Shown here: in pieces, positions 13,550 to 21,562 of the stretch | Numbering within the stretch: position 1 is the stretch's first letter | Layout of the letters: every line of letters begins with the position of its first letter | NCBI GenBank assembly: GCA_900552455.1 | Contig: URZX01000026.1 | Location: 1 to 30,294, forward strand | Length of the DNA: 30,294 nt | Source of the DNA: an uncultured Peptococcaceae bacterium | GTDB lineage: Bacteria > Bacillota > Peptococcia > Peptococcales > Peptococcaceae | Reading direction: 5' to 3' | Notes under the pieces: model-generated | Databases searched by the model: none | What the model saw: only the letters and a program-made list of their open reading frames with translations | What the model was told of the DNA's origin: nothing | Position numbers and translations under genes: made by a program

Positions 13550-14446
13550 TCAACGGTCGGCGTTTGTGCCGTGGAGCGAGACGATGAGCACACTCGCGAG
13601 CACAAGACAGGCGCCGAAAATTCCCTGCAGCGACAGCCATTCGCCGAGAATGAGAAAGGCGTAGAAGGAGCCAAACACAGGCTCCATCGAAAAGATCACC
13701 GCCGTATTTTCTGGCGTTGTGAAAGCCTGCGCGAAAGGCTGCGCAATGAACGCGAAGGCGCTGCAGAAAAGCGTCAGACAGAGGATGGCGCCCCATTCTG
13801 CAAAACCTTGCGGCATGACCGAATCGGCGAGAAGGATGGTGCAGAGAATGCCCATCACGCTCATGACGATGATCTGGATGACACCGAGCACGATGCCGTC
13901 CTCTTTGTGGGCGTAGTCGTCGGTGAGGATGATAAAGACTGCGTAGAGCACGCCGCCAGCCAGACAAAGCAGCGCGCCGGCGGAAAGATGGAGCCCGTCT
14001 TTCAGCGAGAGCAGCGCGATGCCGACAGCAGCCATGCCTGTGCAGAGCAGAATGACAGGCTCCGGCAGCTGACGGTGACGCAGCGTTTGCAGGAGCGGCA
14101 CGAAAACAAAGGCGGTGCTTGTGAGAAAAGCAGCCGTGGAGGCTTCTGTCACGAGGAGCCCGTAGAAAATGCCGAGGCTGCTGATAAAAGCGATGAGACC
14201 GAGGATGATGCCGTAGCGCCAGGTGCACGCCGTGGCGCGAGCGAGTCGCCGACGAAAAAGCGGCACGCAGAGCAGACCGGCCAGCGTGTAGCGAATGGCC
14301 ATCACTTCCAGCGGCGGCACGCCGGCACCGGCGATTTTGTTCATCACGTAGGACATGCCCCAGAACATGGTGCAGAGCGCCAGCAGCAGATTTGCGCTGC
14401 CGCGGCTCATGCCGACGCGCTGCAGACGTTTGCGCAGAAAACCCAT
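13550..14446 (-). CDS. EamA/DMT-superfamily transporter (paralogue)
   Basis: 298 residues, ten predicted helices, with FWGMSYVMNKIAG near the start and MEPVFGSFYAFLILGEWLSLQGIFGACLVLASVLIVSL near the end. It aligns end to end with the product of 12567-13448, including the shared start LLLAL...WG(M/L)SYV and TEASTA(A/G)FLTSTA, so the pair arose by tandem duplication. ATG 14446 has GGAGG seven bases upstream. Transport of metabolites or amino acids outward is the usual role; this is family-level only. About 100 nt with a possible separate promoter lie between the two copies. Confidence 0.92.
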   Translation of the reverse strand: MGFLRKRLQRVGMSRGSANLLLALCTMFWGMSYVMNKIAGAGVPPLEVMAIRYTLAGLLCVPLFRRRLARATACTWRYGIILGLIAFISSLGIFYGLLVTEASTAAFLTSTAFVFVPLLQTLRHRQLPEPVILLCTGMAAVGIALLSLKDGLHLSAGALLCLAGGVLYAVFIILTDDYAHKEDGIVLGVIQIIVMSVMGILCTILLADSVMPQGFAEWGAILCLTLFCSAFAFIAQPFAQAFTTPENTAVIFSMEPVFGSFYAFLILGEWLSLQGIFGACLVLASVLIVSLHGTNADR

Positions 14447-14499
14447 GGCTGTTCCTCCTTTTTTGAAAATGATTTCGCGCCAAAAATATTTCTGTCCCT

Positions 14500-14508
14500 A
14501 TCATAGCA
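14500..14508 (-). promoter_or_regulatory. Extended -10 promoter of the EamA pair
   Basis: On the - strand TGC-TATGAT, an extended -10 element, about 54 bp upstream of ATG 14446. No good -35 is visible. Confidence 0.4.
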
Positions 14509-14610
14509 AAGAGATTTTGCCGCGCGAAAGAGGGGAAAACATAAAGAGCGAGAAAATCTTTTTATCGATCGCGCGCGGGATTTGTCGGTTTATTTCTCCC
14601 AGCATTGCGG

Positions 14611-14616
14611 TATAAT
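14611..14616 (+). promoter_or_regulatory. -10 element of the CDF transporter gene
   Basis: A perfect TATAAT about 30 bp before ATG 14647. I see no convincing -35 at 16-18 bp, so only the -10 is claimed. Confidence 0.45.
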
Positions 14617-14646
14617 AGGGGCAATGAACAGAAGGAGGCGACAGAA

Positions 14647-15765
14647 ATGAGTAAAGAAGCAGAGCGCGAGCAGGTGATCGTGCGGACGAGCATGATCGGC
14701 ATCCTCGCGAATATTGTGCTGGTCATTTTCAAAGCGCTGGTGGGTTTTGCCTCCAGCTCCATCGCCATCATTCTCGATGCTGTCAACAATCTCACCGATG
14801 TGCTCTCGAGCGTGATCACCATTATCGGCACCAAGCTGGCGAACCGTGCGCCGGACAAAGGACATCCTGTCGGCCACGGGCGCATGGAATATCTGACGAC
14901 GATGGTCGTCGCCGTCGTCATTCTCTACGCTGGTATCACAGCGCTGATGGAATCGGCAAAGAAGATCCTCCATCCCGAAGCAGCGAGCTACAACGTCGTG
15001 ACGTTGGTGGTGCTCGTCGGCGCCATTGTTATCAAGCTGACGCTCGGGCGCTACGTGCGCCGGAAAGGAAAAATGGTCGAGTCTGGCGCGCTCGAAGCCA
15101 GCGGCCTCGATGCCATGTACGATGCCGTCATTTCTCTCTCTGTGCTCGTCACCGCGCTGCTCTATATTGGCACCGGGCTCAGTCTTGAAGCCTGGGTCGG
15201 CGTGGTGATCGCGCTTTTCATCATCAAGAGCGGATTTGAGATGATCGGCGAAGCGGTCAATTCTGTGATGGGCGCGCGCGTCAGCGGCAATCTTTCCAAA
15301 GCTGTCAAGGCCACCGTCGCCGAGGAGCCTGGCGTCATGGGCGCGTACGATCTTTTCCTCAACGACTACGGCCCCGGCAATTATTACGGCTCCGTTCATG
15401 TGGAGGTGCCGGAAACCATGACCGCCGATGAGATCGACCACATGAGCCATCACATTCAGGAGCGTGTGCTCAAAAAACACGGCATTGTCATCACCACCGT
15501 TGGCGTCTACGCCTACAACACGACGAACGCTGAAGCCATCGATATGCGCGAAACCGTGCGCAAGCTCGTCATGGCGCACAAGGGCGTCATTCAGATGCAC
15601 GGCTTTTACGCCAACCACGCTGAAAAACACATTCATTTTGATGTCATCATTTCGTTCAATATTCACGACCGCGAATCGCTCCGCCAGCACATCGTCGAGG
15701 ATGTGCAGAAACGTTATCCCGGCTGGAGCGTGTTCACCAATCTCGATATCGATATGAGCGATTGA
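14647..15765 (+). CDS. Cation diffusion facilitator (CDF) metal exporter
   Basis: 372 residues. Six membrane helices fill about residues 12-205, followed by a cytoplasmic ferredoxin-like dimerisation domain (about 210-290) with an extra C-terminal module (about 295-372, AEKHIHFDVIISFNIHD). The transport site appears to be Asn47 and Asp51 in helix 2 (DAVNNLTD) and Asp155 and Asp159 in helix 5 (DAMYD). Zinc CDFs have His at the positions of Asn47 or Asp155, so an N/D-D-D-D site points to Mn or Fe export, an inference from residues only. ATG 14647 follows AAGGAGG; the frame opens earlier at 14605 without a site. Manganese control would fit a PerR-containing organism. Confidence 0.93.
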   Translation: MSKEAEREQVIVRTSMIGILANIVLVIFKALVGFASSSIAIILDAVNNLTDVLSSVITIIGTKLANRAPDKGHPVGHGRMEYLTTMVVAVVILYAGITALMESAKKILHPEAASYNVVTLVVLVGAIVIKLTLGRYVRRKGKMVESGALEASGLDAMYDAVISLSVLVTALLYIGTGLSLEAWVGVVIALFIIKSGFEMIGEAVNSVMGARVSGNLSKAVKATVAEEPGVMGAYDLFLNDYGPGNYYGSVHVEVPETMTADEIDHMSHHIQERVLKKHGIVITTVGVYAYNTTNAEAIDMRETVRKLVMAHKGVIQMHGFYANHAEKHIHFDVIISFNIHDRESLRQHIVEDVQKRYPGWSVFTNLDIDMSD

Positions 15766-15783
15766 CAGGTCAAAAGTGCTCGT

Positions 15784-15826
15784 AAAAAGTGCTCTTATAG
15801 CAGCTGCTTTAAGAGCACTTTTTTCT
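15784..15826. terminator. Intrinsic terminator after the CDF gene
   Basis: A 14-bp stem (15784-15797 with 15810-15823), whose loop contains the palindrome AGCAGCTGCT, followed by T residues on the + strand; the - strand also ends in a T-run. Confidence 0.88.
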
Positions 15827-15874
15827 TGCATTAAGGAGTTTTTGGGATACAGGGGTGGCGAAATCCTAGTACGG

Positions 15875-15883
15875 TGGTATAAT
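15875..15883 (+). promoter_or_regulatory. Extended -10 promoter of the surface-protein gene
   Basis: TGG-TATAAT at 15875-15883; no good -35. Transcription would start near 15890, leaving a leader of about 165 nt before the start codon at 16057. Confidence 0.6.
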
Positions 15884-15889
15884 TTAGGC

Positions 15890-16056
15890 GATGATTTTCT
15901 ATCATTATATAAGGAGGTGAACAGGAGGGAGGCGGTCGCGCCTGAGGGGAACCGCGGACCGGCGTCTGGCTGAGCGCATTGTCAGCTGCGCAGCAGAAGG
16001 GAACTGCTGCGTCAGGGAGATAGGTTCTGTCCCGCAGAACCGAGGAGGAAAGGAAT
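15890..16056 (+). promoter_or_regulatory. Structured 5' leader of the surface-protein mRNA
   Basis: The leader contains a row of hairpins: 15930-15943 (AGGCG/CGCCT, loop GTCG), 15968-15987 (GGCTGA/TCAGCT), 15989-16011 (8-bp CGCAGCAG/CTGCTGCG, loop AAGGGAA) and 16023-16041 (7-bp GGTTCTG/CAGAACC, loop TCCCG), the last ending just before the ribosome site GAGGAGG. The segment GGGGAACC near 15946 and the loop GGGAAC at 15999-16004 resemble each other. It is GC-richer than the upstream spacer and matches no riboswitch class I can name. It could control translation, bind a regulator or stabilise the mRNA. Confidence 0.5.
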
Positions 16057-19000
16057 ATGTATCACAAGAAAATGCGGCTGCGACGGATGCTGTCGGCGAG
16101 CGTCATTGTTGCGTTGCTCGCTGGGCTACTGCCGCCGGCAGTGGCTGAAGCGGCGGTGAGCGATCACATTGTGCCGCTGGCTCCGCAAGCGCTGCATCCA
16201 CAGGGGATTACCGTTGATCTTTTCGATTACTGGCTGGATGCTCAGGATGCGCCGGACGATGGAAAGCCAGAAAACGGCGCGGAGCGGGGCATCAACAAAG
16301 ACCACGTGCTGAATTTCGGCAAGAATATGGGCCGTGGCAATCCGAACAGCGCAGATTTTAATATCAACTGGTGGACAGAATCGGCGCAGCCGAAAACGAA
16401 CATCGTGAAACGCACGCTCGGCGACGACGGCTATCCGCAGATGAACTATGTCAGCGCCACCGAACAGGGCGACGGCGAATCGCTGGCTTATCTTTTTAAT
16501 GGCGTCAGCGGCGCAGGCAAACAGGCGTTTATCAACACCGGCGGTCTTTTGCGGCAAAACAGCGCCGGCTACTATACGTACGACAGCAAAGACAATTTCG
16601 CTGCATTCAACGCAGCGACGAACAGCTTTGCGCTCTACGATGCACCTGGTGTGGTTTCCAGCGGTTCCAGCAGAATCATGGGGCAGTTTTTCCCGTTCAA
16701 CACCGGTGAGCAGGTTTTTGGCGAAAAAGATGGGAAGCTGTTCAGCACGATCTCCTCGGCAAATCGAACGATCAAGCACTATTTTGGCCTGCACATGACG
16801 ACGCGCTTTCAGCAGCCGGCTGGCGGCGAGAACAATGGCGAGCCGGTGACTTTTGGCTTCACTGGCGATGACGATGTTTGGATTTTTATCGATGGCGTGC
16901 GTGTCGCTGATCTTGGCGGCAATCACAACGCTTGCTCGGTAGCCATCGATTTTGCGCAGGGTGGCGTGACGGTTTATGATGATGTCAACGGCAATGGCGC
17001 GTACGACAGCGGCGATCAGTCGTACGATGCGCACACGCTGCGCCAGGCTTACGCAGACGCTGGCGCGGATACGTCTCAGTTCGCCGGAGAAACGTATGCG
17101 GACAACTCCTATCACACGCTGGATTTCTTTTATCTTGAGCGCGGCAACACCGATTCGAACATGGAGATGACATTCAACCTTGCGACGATCCCTGGCAGCG
17201 ATCTGGCGAAAACCGACCAGGACGGTGCGCCGGTAGAAGGCGCGGAATTTGCGCTTTATGACACCGACGCCGACTATATCGTCGCAGAAAACGCTCAGCC
17301 GCTGGCGCGCGGCACCACAGATGCTGGCGGCAGTTTTCCGTTTTATCGCTCAGACGGCAGTTTGCTCTCGCTCGGCGCGCTCAGCCAGGGGCATTATCTG
17401 CTGCGAGAAACAGAGGTGCCGACGGGTTATCGTTCGGCTGGCGATATCCAGCTCTGGCTGGAAAAACGCGCCGGTCTCAGCGGACTCCTGCTTTCGCAGA
17501 ATGAGTGGGACACAGGCGCTTACGCGATGGCAAAAGCGCGCGTTTCTACCGGATTGACGGTGGAGGACGTGGACGGCGGTTTGCATGATGCGCAAAACGG
17601 CGTTGTTTTCGCGGCGGTTTTTAAGGGCGCAGATGCCGCGCGCGGACCAGAGGGCTATGAAAATTGTCAGGTCGTCTACGGCGATCCTGTGAATGGCTGG
17701 TTCCTCAGCGAGAATACCGGCAAGGAAGGCCTGCGCGAAGCGGCGGAAGCCATCGTCGCAAATCCTGAGATGCAGGGCATCTATCGTTTTCAGGAAGGAA
17801 AACAGAACAGCGACGCTGTAAACAATTTCTACACCATTCTTGAAAACCTCCCTGGCGACATCACCCGCTATTATTGGGTGAACGCCCAGGGCGCCGGTGC
17901 GCAAACGCAGCCCGTCGATTATACCATCGCGTTTTTCTATCTGGACAGCGACACGCTTACTGCTGCGCAGCCTGCGGATATTGCGCTGCTCAAATCCGAC
18001 GACTTTACACGCGATTTCGCTGTCACCCTTTTTGCGCCGAATATTGAAAATCGTTTGCTTGTGCAGAAGGTGGATGCAGACACCGGAGCACCGCTTGACG
18101 GCGCAACCTTCGCGCTCTATGATGCTGCCGATGTTGTGCAGGGCGCGGTGCGCGACGGCGCCAAGCCGATCATGACTTCTGCGCCGACCGGAAGCTATCA
18201 GCTCGGCGCGCAGACGATACCGGGCGTAGCGGTGCTGAATCGTGTTCCGCTGGGGCGGTACGTTCTCCTGGAGGATCAGGTGCCAGACGGATACACGCGC
18301 AATCCGGTGGCGGTGGAAATTGTTGTTGATGAGACTGGCGTGCATGCCAACGCCGGTACGGCAGAGGATGATATTGGCGTCACGCTGGGACTTGGCAAGG
18401 TCGTCAAGAGCATGGTGCAGTTTGCCGCCGACGATCAGATCGACGCCACGCTGCACGATGTGAACGCGGCGCTGCAGACTGCAGAAGCTTATGATGGAGC
18501 AAAAACGGAGTGGCGATCCACAGCGGAAACGCCGCTGCAGCTGAGTTATCAGCCGCAGATGTACGGTGCGCTTGAGTATGGCGTGCCGGGATTGGATCTC
18601 AACGACGGAGTTGCTGTGGAGCAGGCGCTGACGCGCCACGTCGAAAGTGGCTGGTCGCGTTTGCTCGTTACCCAGGATCGCGACGCTGCCACCGCGAACA
18701 CCTACAAGCAGGATCTCGGCGATCAGCCGCTGAACGCCTGCTTCTCCGGGACCACCATGGTCACCGTTGGCGATGCGGCAGAGCTGACTGAGCAGCCGGG
18801 CGATCCCGACCAGCCGTCCGATGATCCGGAACCACCGGATCATCCGGAAACGCCGAACGATCCCGATCAACCATCAGATAAGCCGGACGAGCCGGATGCT
18901 CCAGACCAGCCAAACGAGCCTGAGCAGCCAGACGATCCTGAGCAACCGGCGGACGATCCTGAGCAACCGCCGCTCGATCCGGATGGACCGGACGATCTCA

Positions 19001-19722
19001 ACACCACCGATCATTTTTACTACATCGTCGGTTATCCGGAAGATTATCGCACCGGCGTAGAATCCTGGGATGAAAGTCGCTGGCCGGTGAAACCACAGGG
19101 CGCCATCACCCGCGCAGAAGTGGCGACGATGTTTTATCGTTTGCTCAAAAAAGATGTGCGCGCAGAAAATGAGACCGCTGACAACGCTTTCCGCGATGTC
19201 AACGCCGACGACTGGTTCAATGTGCCGGTTTCCACGCTCAGCCGCATGGGCATCATCGGCGGCTATCCGAGCGGCGATTTTCAGCCAAACGCACCGATCA
19301 GCCGCGCGGAATTTGCAGCCGTCGCCACGCGATTTTTCGAGAACACCGACATTGCCTATGAGGAAGGGCTTTTCAGCGATATTCGTGGCGACGAATGGTT
19401 CGCCAAAAATTTTGCCGCCGCGTTCCAGCTCGGACTCATCGGCGGTTATCCCGATGGCAGCGTGCGTCCGGCGCGCACCATCACCCGCGCCGAAGCCTGC
19501 GCCATCGTCAATCGCACACTGCAGCGCGTGCCAGAGAAAGATCATCTGCGGCCAACGTCAGAAATGCGTACCTGGCCCGACAACAGCGACACCAACGCCT
19601 GGTATTATGCGGACATGCAGGAAGCCACCAATGGCCACGATTACGAATGGCGCACAGCCAACAAAAAACGTATTGAAAACTGGACACGCATCCGCCCGGA
19701 TTTCAACTGGGATGCCGTCTGA
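16057..19722 (+). CDS. Large SLH-anchored surface protein with fibro-slime and SpaA-like domains
   Basis: 1221 residues. A Sec signal peptide (about 1-32, ending AVAEA) precedes a fibro-slime/PA14-like region (about 70-375) with GDDDVWIFIDGVRVADLGG near 270 and a Ca-binding-like acidic stretch DDVNGNGAYDSGD near 310. Two SpaA/Cna-B-like prealbumin domains follow (about 382-475, KTDQDGAPVEGAEFALYD...LLRETEVPTGY; about 667-770, KVDADTGAPLDGATFALYD...LLEDQVPDGY), the type that often form isopeptide bonds. A Pro/Asp/Glu-rich linker (about 910-978) leads to SLH repeats (about 985-1221; TRAEVATMFYRLL, SRAEFAAVATRFF, TRAEACAIVNRTL) that hold the protein to secondary wall polymer. There is no LPXTG sorting signal. 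It is probably an adhesin; the ligand is unknown. ATG 16057 has GAGGAGGAAAGG upstream. Confidence 0.95.
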   Translation: MYHKKMRLRRMLSASVIVALLAGLLPPAVAEAAVSDHIVPLAPQALHPQGITVDLFDYWLDAQDAPDDGKPENGAERGINKDHVLNFGKNMGRGNPNSADFNINWWTESAQPKTNIVKRTLGDDGYPQMNYVSATEQGDGESLAYLFNGVSGAGKQAFINTGGLLRQNSAGYYTYDSKDNFAAFNAATNSFALYDAPGVVSSGSSRIMGQFFPFNTGEQVFGEKDGKLFSTISSANRTIKHYFGLHMTTRFQQPAGGENNGEPVTFGFTGDDDVWIFIDGVRVADLGGNHNACSVAIDFAQGGVTVYDDVNGNGAYDSGDQSYDAHTLRQAYADAGADTSQFAGETYADNSYHTLDFFYLERGNTDSNMEMTFNLATIPGSDLAKTDQDGAPVEGAEFALYDTDADYIVAENAQPLARGTTDAGGSFPFYRSDGSLLSLGALSQGHYLLRETEVPTGYRSAGDIQLWLEKRAGLSGLLLSQNEWDTGAYAMAKARVSTGLTVEDVDGGLHDAQNGVVFAAVFKGADAARGPEGYENCQVVYGDPVNGWFLSENTGKEGLREAAEAIVANPEMQGIYRFQEGKQNSDAVNNFYTILENLPGDITRYYWVNAQGAGAQTQPVDYTIAFFYLDSDTLTAAQPADIALLKSDDFTRDFAVTLFAPNIENRLLVQKVDADTGAPLDGATFALYDAADVVQGAVRDGAKPIMTSAPTGSYQLGAQTIPGVAVLNRVPLGRYVLLEDQVPDGYTRNPVAVEIVVDETGVHANAGTAEDDIGVTLGLGKVVKSMVQFAADDQIDATLHDVNAALQTAEAYDGAKTEWRSTAETPLQLSYQPQMYGALEYGVPGLDLNDGVAVEQALTRHVESGWSRLLVTQDRDAATANTYKQDLGDQPLNACFSGTTMVTVGDAAELTEQPGDPDQPSDDPEPPDHPETPNDPDQPSDKPDEPDAPDQPNEPEQPDDPEQPADDPEQPPLDPDGPDDLNTTDHFYYIVGYPEDYRTGVESWDESRWPVKPQGAITRAEVATMFYRLLKKDVRAENETADNAFRDVNADDWFNVPVSTLSRMGIIGGYPSGDFQPNAPISRAEFAAVATRFFENTDIAYEEGLFSDIRGDEWFAKNFAAAFQLGLIGGYPDGSVRPARTITRAEACAIVNRTLQRVPEKDHLRPTSEMRTWPDNSDTNAWYYADMQEATNGHDYEWRTANKKRIENWTRIRPDFNWDAV

Positions 19723-19729
19723 ATCAAAT

Positions 19730-19766
19730 ATTCCCCACGATCAATGCTGGTCGTGGGGAATTTTTA
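19730..19766 (+). terminator. Intrinsic terminator of the surface-protein gene
   Basis: Stem TTCCCCACGA/TCGTGGGGAA (19731-19740 with 19751-19760), extended by inner pairs, then TTTTTATT. Confidence 0.9.
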
Positions 19767-19792
19767 TTGAAGAAAAAATGCTCGATGTACCA

Positions 19793-19821
19793 TTGACAAT
19801 AACAGTACTGCGTAGTACGAT
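19793..19821 (+). promoter_or_regulatory. Promoter with embedded operator for padR operon
   Basis: TTGACA (19793-19798), 17-bp spacer, TACGAT (19816-19821). An inverted repeat GTACT-GCGT-AGTAC (19805-19818) lies across the spacer and -10, where bound repressor would block polymerase. A CGATGTA heptamer occurs both upstream (19783) and over the -10 (19818). Autorepression by the PadR protein encoded next is likely. Confidence 0.7.
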
Positions 19822-19851
19822 GTATATAGATCAAGCGAGGGAGGGGTCGAT

Positions 19852-20184
19852 ATGAACCTGGACAAATGGAAAAGTCAGATCGTCCGCGGCACGCTGGAAT
19901 ACTGTGTGTTGCTGATGCTGGGAGACAGAACCCGCTACGGCTATGAGATCCTGCAGGAATTAGAGCGCTACCCGATCATCTCGTCTACAGAGAGCACGGT
20001 GTATCCGCTCCTGCGCCGGCTGCAAAAGGAAGGCTATTTGCAGTCGACCTGGCAGGAATCTGAGGAAGGCCTGCCGCCGCGAAAATATTACGCGCTCACT
20101 GCAGAAGGTGAGGCTTATGTGGCGGCGATGGACGAGGAATGGAACAATCTGCTGCAAGCGATCACGGAATTGAGAGGAGAATAG
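19852..20184 (+). CDS. PadR-family transcriptional regulator
   Basis: 110 residues, the short subfamily: an N-terminal winged helix (TLEYCVLLMLGDRTRYGYEILQELE, STVYPLLRRLQKEGYLQSTWQESEEGLPPRKYYALTAEG) and a single C-terminal dimerisation helix. RGTLEYCVLLML and PPRKYY are highly conserved in PadR proteins. GGGAGGGG precedes ATG 19852. It is followed after 3 nt by a HAAS-domain membrane protein gene, the standard PadR partner. The ligand or signal is unknown; it probably represses its own operon. Confidence 0.95.
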   Translation: MNLDKWKSQIVRGTLEYCVLLMLGDRTRYGYEILQELERYPIISSTESTVYPLLRRLQKEGYLQSTWQESEEGLPPRKYYALTAEGEAYVAAMDEEWNNLLQAITELRGE

Positions 20185-20187
20185 ATC

Positions 20188-20757
20188 ATGGATGCAAAAT
20201 TGGAAAAATATCTGGACACCGTCGATAAACATCTGAAACCGCTGCCGGTTTCGGAGCGCGTCGACATCGTCAAAGAAGTCAAGGCTTCGATGCAGGAAAT
20301 GCAGGCCGAGGGACTTTCGAGCGAACAGATCCTCGCCCGGCTTGGCGACGCGAAGGATCTCGCTCGCGCTTATCTCGGCGATCTGCTGGCAGAATCGAAC
20401 GGTTTCAGCTGGACGCGTGTGCTCACTGTCTGCGCATTTTACAGCCTCGTCGGATTTTCTGGAATGATCGTCATCCCGTGTCTGGCGATCATGGCGCCGG
20501 TCTTCATCCTTTGCGGGGTTTTCTGTCCAATCGCCGGCACCGCTAAGCTGATCGACTATCTGCTCGATCTCGGCATTCCGTGGATGGACAACGTCGGCGT
20601 GTTTCTCGCCGGACCAGATCCCCTCGGCCCTGTGCCAACGTTCTTCTTTCTGCTCGTTCTCGGCGCATTGCTCATTCTCGCTGGCGTTTTCTGCTGGAAA
20701 GCGCTTGTTGGCTACTGCAAGAAGGTTGGACAGGTCAAACGACATTTCTCGATTTAA
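20188..20757 (+). CDS. HAAS-domain (DUF1700-like) membrane protein
   Basis: 189 residues. The N-terminal helical HAAS domain (about 1-68; YLDTVDKHLKPLPVSERVDIVKEVKASMQEMQAEGLSSEQILARLGDAKDLARAYL) is the signature of proteins paired with PadR regulators. Four hydrophobic stretches follow (about 78-98, 100-120, 150-170 and a short one), ending in a basic tail. It probably passes a membrane or envelope signal to the PadR regulator or is its target. GAGGAG lies before ATG 20188, almost touching the padR stop. Confidence 0.85.
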   Translation: MDAKLEKYLDTVDKHLKPLPVSERVDIVKEVKASMQEMQAEGLSSEQILARLGDAKDLARAYLGDLLAESNGFSWTRVLTVCAFYSLVGFSGMIVIPCLAIMAPVFILCGVFCPIAGTAKLIDYLLDLGIPWMDNVGVFLAGPDPLGPVPTFFFLLVLGALLILAGVFCWKALVGYCKKVGQVKRHFSI

Positions 20758-20787
20758 TTCTTTCATTATAGATTGGAAGTGAGGATC

Positions 20788-21513
20788 ATGCGTGCATTCA
20801 CGCTGAATCGTGATCAGATCAAAGGCATTGCCATGATGACGATGCTCCTCAACCATATTTCGCAGATCTTTATGACGTCCGGCACATTCTGGGCGGAGTT
20901 GTTTCTGGATGTTGGCTGGTTTACGGCGATCACGATGTGTTATTTTCTTGTCGAAGGCTATGCGTATACGCACGATAAGCGTCGTTACGCGCTGCGGCTG
21001 ACGATTTTCGCTGTGATCTCTCAGCCAGCCTATCTTTTGGCGTTCCCTGAAGAAGGCTGGTATAAGCTGAACATTCTTTTCACGTTGCTGCTGAGCTTTG
21101 TGATACTTGTGGCGCGCGAACAGATTACGCGCAAATGCTGGAGAAATCTGGCGATCGTCGGGCTGTTTCTGGTGTCGTTGGTATGCGACTGGGCGATTTT
21201 GGCGCCGGCGTTCACGCTGCTTTTTGCCTGGGCGGGACGGGATGCGCACAAGCGGCCACGCGCTTTTCTCGCGAGCATCCTGCTTTTCGGCGCGATGAAT
21301 TTCCTTGGCGGGATCGGGCGCTTCTCGCTGGCGCAAAATCTCGGCTACGCCCTTGCGGCGATGAGCGGCCCGGCGCTGGCAGCGATCGTTATCTGCTGTT
21401 TCTACAACGGCCAGCGCGCGACGCGTGGACGCACTGCTGCGAAATGGTTTTTCTATATTTTCTACCCGGCACATTTGGCTGTGTTGGGCGTGATCCGTAT
21501 CATTCTTGTATAA
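20788..21513 (+). CDS. TraX-family membrane protein
   Basis: 241 residues with about eight membrane helices. The start FTLNRDQIKGIAMMTMLLNHIS and the end FFYIFYPAHLAVLGVIRI are the conserved ends of the TraX family (PF05857). F-plasmid TraX acetylates pilin; chromosomal Firmicute members are thought to be acyltransferase-like membrane enzymes of unknown substrate. ATG 20788 has GGAAGTGAGG upstream; a TTG at 20773 is in frame but has no room for a site. It follows the HAAS gene by 30 nt and probably belongs to the padR operon. Confidence 0.9.
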   Translation: MRAFTLNRDQIKGIAMMTMLLNHISQIFMTSGTFWAELFLDVGWFTAITMCYFLVEGYAYTHDKRRYALRLTIFAVISQPAYLLAFPEEGWYKLNILFTLLLSFVILVAREQITRKCWRNLAIVGLFLVSLVCDWAILAPAFTLLFAWAGRDAHKRPRAFLASILLFGAMNFLGGIGRFSLAQNLGYALAAMSGPALAAIVICCFYNGQRATRGRTAAKWFFYIFYPAHLAVLGVIRIILV

Positions 21514-21519
21514 ATAAAG

Positions 21520-21549
21520 CAACCCCCGGACGAAATCGTTCGGGGGTTG
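21520..21549. terminator. Bidirectional terminator
   Basis: A 14-bp stem (21520-21533 with 21536-21549, one G-U pair) with a 2-nt apex that must open to a small loop. It lies between the TraX gene (+) and the 4-hydroxybutyrate dehydrogenase gene (-). The - strand continues CTTTATTTA. Confidence 0.75.
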
Positions 21550-21562
21550 TTGGCGTATTTGA

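Noticed and set aside
12567..14504. A 645-codon open frame on the - strand
   Set aside because: Only the part from 13448 downwards is a real EamA transporter. The upstream part runs out of frame through the second EamA gene and encodes an Arg/His-rich, unstructured sequence typical of a shadow frame.
14590..15831. 413-codon frame antisense to the CDF gene
   Set aside because: His/Asp-rich antisense shadow of a membrane protein gene with clear CDF motifs; no ribosome site.
15917..15973. Possible 18-residue leader peptide starting with GTG after AAGGAGG
   Set aside because: The GTG overlaps the ribosome-site-like AAGGAGG itself, leaving no spacing, so initiation there is unlikely. The segment is better explained as structured leader RNA.
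17350..18870. 506-codon frame antisense to the surface-protein gene
   Set aside because: The sense strand shows clear signal, SpaA and SLH domains; the antisense frame is open because of codon bias and encodes no known domain.
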